The translations under genes were made by a program, and so were the position numbers. From NCBI GenBank assembly GCA_030710605.1, contig CP092868.1, forward strand, positions 27,313,646 to 27,377,645: a stretch of DNA of 64,000 nt. The letters run 5' to 3'. Positions 63,043 through 64,000 of the stretch are shown here, piece after piece; within the stretch, counting starts at the first letter, position 1, and the number at the start of each line of letters is the position of its first letter. This DNA comes from Cordylochernes scorpioides. Taxonomy: Eukaryota; Arthropoda; Arachnida; Pseudoscorpiones; Chernetidae. The notes beneath the pieces were generated by a model. That model did not search any database. It saw nothing but the letters and a program-made list of their open reading frames with translations, and was not told the origin of the DNA.

Positions 63043-63814
63043 CAGTGTCGGGCAACCTTTTTCGAGTTGCGGCGCACTAAGCTTAATTTCTTTTTTTCGC
63101 GGCGCACCTGTGGTTCTCACTATAAATTTCCTCGTAGGTAATTAAAATACAACAATAAATACTAGTAAAAATTTAAACATATATATCACATTTTATTAAT
63201 TTTCAATATTAAATTAACATAATCAATGCGAGCATTGCGATTGTTTTTGAGAGCATATCAAATCAATACGGGGATCTACTTGTGAAAGACAAACGCGCAT
63301 CTCCTCATCAATCATTTGAAGTCTTTCGCGCTTCTTAGACTTCATTTCTGTGAGTGTTGAAAAACCTTGCTCACACAGGTAGGAACTTCCAAATGGCAAC
63401 AATGGTTCGATGGCCACATTGTTTTCGCGGATTGTTTTTTTTTTTTAACTTATGATTTTAAATAGGTACGTACCTATTTGCATTTTTATTTTTTAATAAT
63501 GGCACGTGCCAGTTATGTACGTCAAGATTATGTACATACGTTATATGAAATATAAAATTATGCAAACTGTTATAATTATAATACCAAAATAAGTTTTATA
63601 TAAAATGAAATTCGCTTTTTTAAATTTCATTTTTTATATGAAAATATTTGAAAAAAAAAATATTAAAATTGAATAAAAATTAAAAAATATATTTTTTGAA
63701 ACATTATTTTTAAATTTAACCAAAAGTTCTAAATACCTACAAAAATGTTCGCGGCACACCTAGAATTCTTCGCGGCACACCAGTGTGCCACGGCACACCG
63801 GTTGCCTGACACTG
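63043..63814 (-). mobile_element. Non-autonomous hAT element, 772 bp, with 8-bp target duplication
   Basis: Ends CAGTGTCGGGCAACCTTTTT and, inverted, CAGTGTCAGGCAACCGGTGT. Flanked by GTGTAAAT at 63035-63042 and 63815-63822, the 8-bp duplication typical of hAT. The paralogous site at 42515-42545 is empty. It retains the last part of a transposase gene on the minus strand; the rest is deleted, so it depended on another copy for movement. Confidence 0.95.
63223..63417 (-). pseudogene. hAT transposase C-terminal dimerisation domain, fragment
   Basis: 64 codons to a TGA: LCEQGFSTLTEMKSKKRERL, then MRVCLSQVDPRIDLICSQKQ and SQCSH. This is the hATC dimerisation end of ZBED5/FAM200-like hAT transposases, which normally exceed 550 residues. 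The Zn-finger and catalytic core are gone; the frame start at 63417 is just the first ATG left. It ends at the natural C-terminus. Confidence 0.88.
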
Positions 63815-63829
63815 GTGTAAATAAAAGTT

Positions 63830-63885
63830 GCTGATGGCTTGCGCCATCTATCGGAATATAAATCAACTAATCGTTGATTTTAATT
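63830..63885 (-). mobile_element. Terminus of a subfamily B hammerhead element (interrupted)
   Basis: AGTTGCTGATGGCTTGCGCC then ATCTATCGGAATATAAATCA, counterpart of 42545-42595. The ribozyme part would lie beyond the window end. Confidence 0.65.
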
Positions 63886-63887
63886 AT

Positions 63888-64000
63888 TACATTTATTTAT
63901 TACCAGTTACAAACAAGACATGCTATATCCTATCTGGATAATTGCGCGTGAAACTATTTACAATAATTGTAGTAGAGTAGGTAACAGAATTATCAAAAAG
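63888..64000 (-). mobile_element. LINE 3' end with terminal hairpin, cut by window end
   Basis: Counterpart of 42600-42720. Minus strand GCGCAATTATCCAGATAGGA then TATAGCATGTC. Confidence 0.62.

Larger units (their letters stand above)
61303..64000 (+). repeat. Third segmental copy (partner 40667-42665)
   Basis: Collinear with 40667 onward: CTATTTTTATATATAAATTT, the GATCCAATACAG-like piece, SINE half, LINE tail, single MITE arm, SINE half, hammerhead-element terminus. It lacks the 93-bp foldback at 41887 and carries the hAT element at 63043-63814. Confidence 0.92.

Overview
This is an AT-rich, intron-era eukaryotic (metazoan) window. An arthropod is the best guess from the mix of R2-clade, Jockey/R1-like, pogo/Tc1 and hAT remnants, but no host gene is present to fix the taxon. 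I found no intact host protein gene. The window is almost wholly mobile DNA: foldback MITEs, tRNA-derived SINEs, 5'-truncated LINEs, and tandem arrays that are themselves made from transposon pieces. It is also interrupted by two 100-N assembly gaps (26346-26445 and 61203-61302).

Layout. 1-720 is a 32-bp minisatellite. 1.4-8.6 kb holds MITEs and three hammerhead-ribozyme-bearing elements. 9.4-26.3 kb and 26.4-40.7 kb are two head-to-tail copies of one segment: Tc1-like array, SINE, hammerhead element, LINE tails, foldbacks, tRNA-like MITE, SINE, pogo-like array, U6 pseudogene, 111-bp array. They differ by indels and by tandem-array copy number. 40.7-42.9 kb is matched again by 61.3-64.0 kb, with an added hAT element in the last copy. 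43-52 kb holds a 111-bp array, a 49-bp array made from a LINE zinc-knuckle region, an 80-bp array made from a SINE tail, a Helitron end, a pogo MITE and foldbacks. 52.7-54.9 kb is the only sizeable coding remnant, an R2-type LINE (partial reverse transcriptase, CCHC knuckle, restriction-like endonuclease), 5'-truncated and frameshifted at a 26-G tract. 55-61 kb holds more LINE tails and foldbacks in AT-rich DNA.

Main discoveries. (1) Six 40-nt sequences fold as type I hammerhead self-cleaving ribozymes. Two subfamilies show compensatory base-pair changes in stems I and II, and two copies keep the whole catalytic core. They sit in a non-autonomous element family with a terminal hairpin. (2) Four unrelated transposon types (pogo-like MITE, Tc1-like MITE, LINE, SINE) have each spawned a satellite array here; for the pogo case the single-copy progenitor is also present at 7421-7586. 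(3) The sequence left of gap 1 and the sequence right of gap 2 meet at the exact base where the second copy reads through uninterrupted (40666/40667), so the 34.8-kb block between the gaps looks like another haplotype or paralogous contig placed inside a split contig. The apparent tandem duplication may therefore be an assembly artefact.
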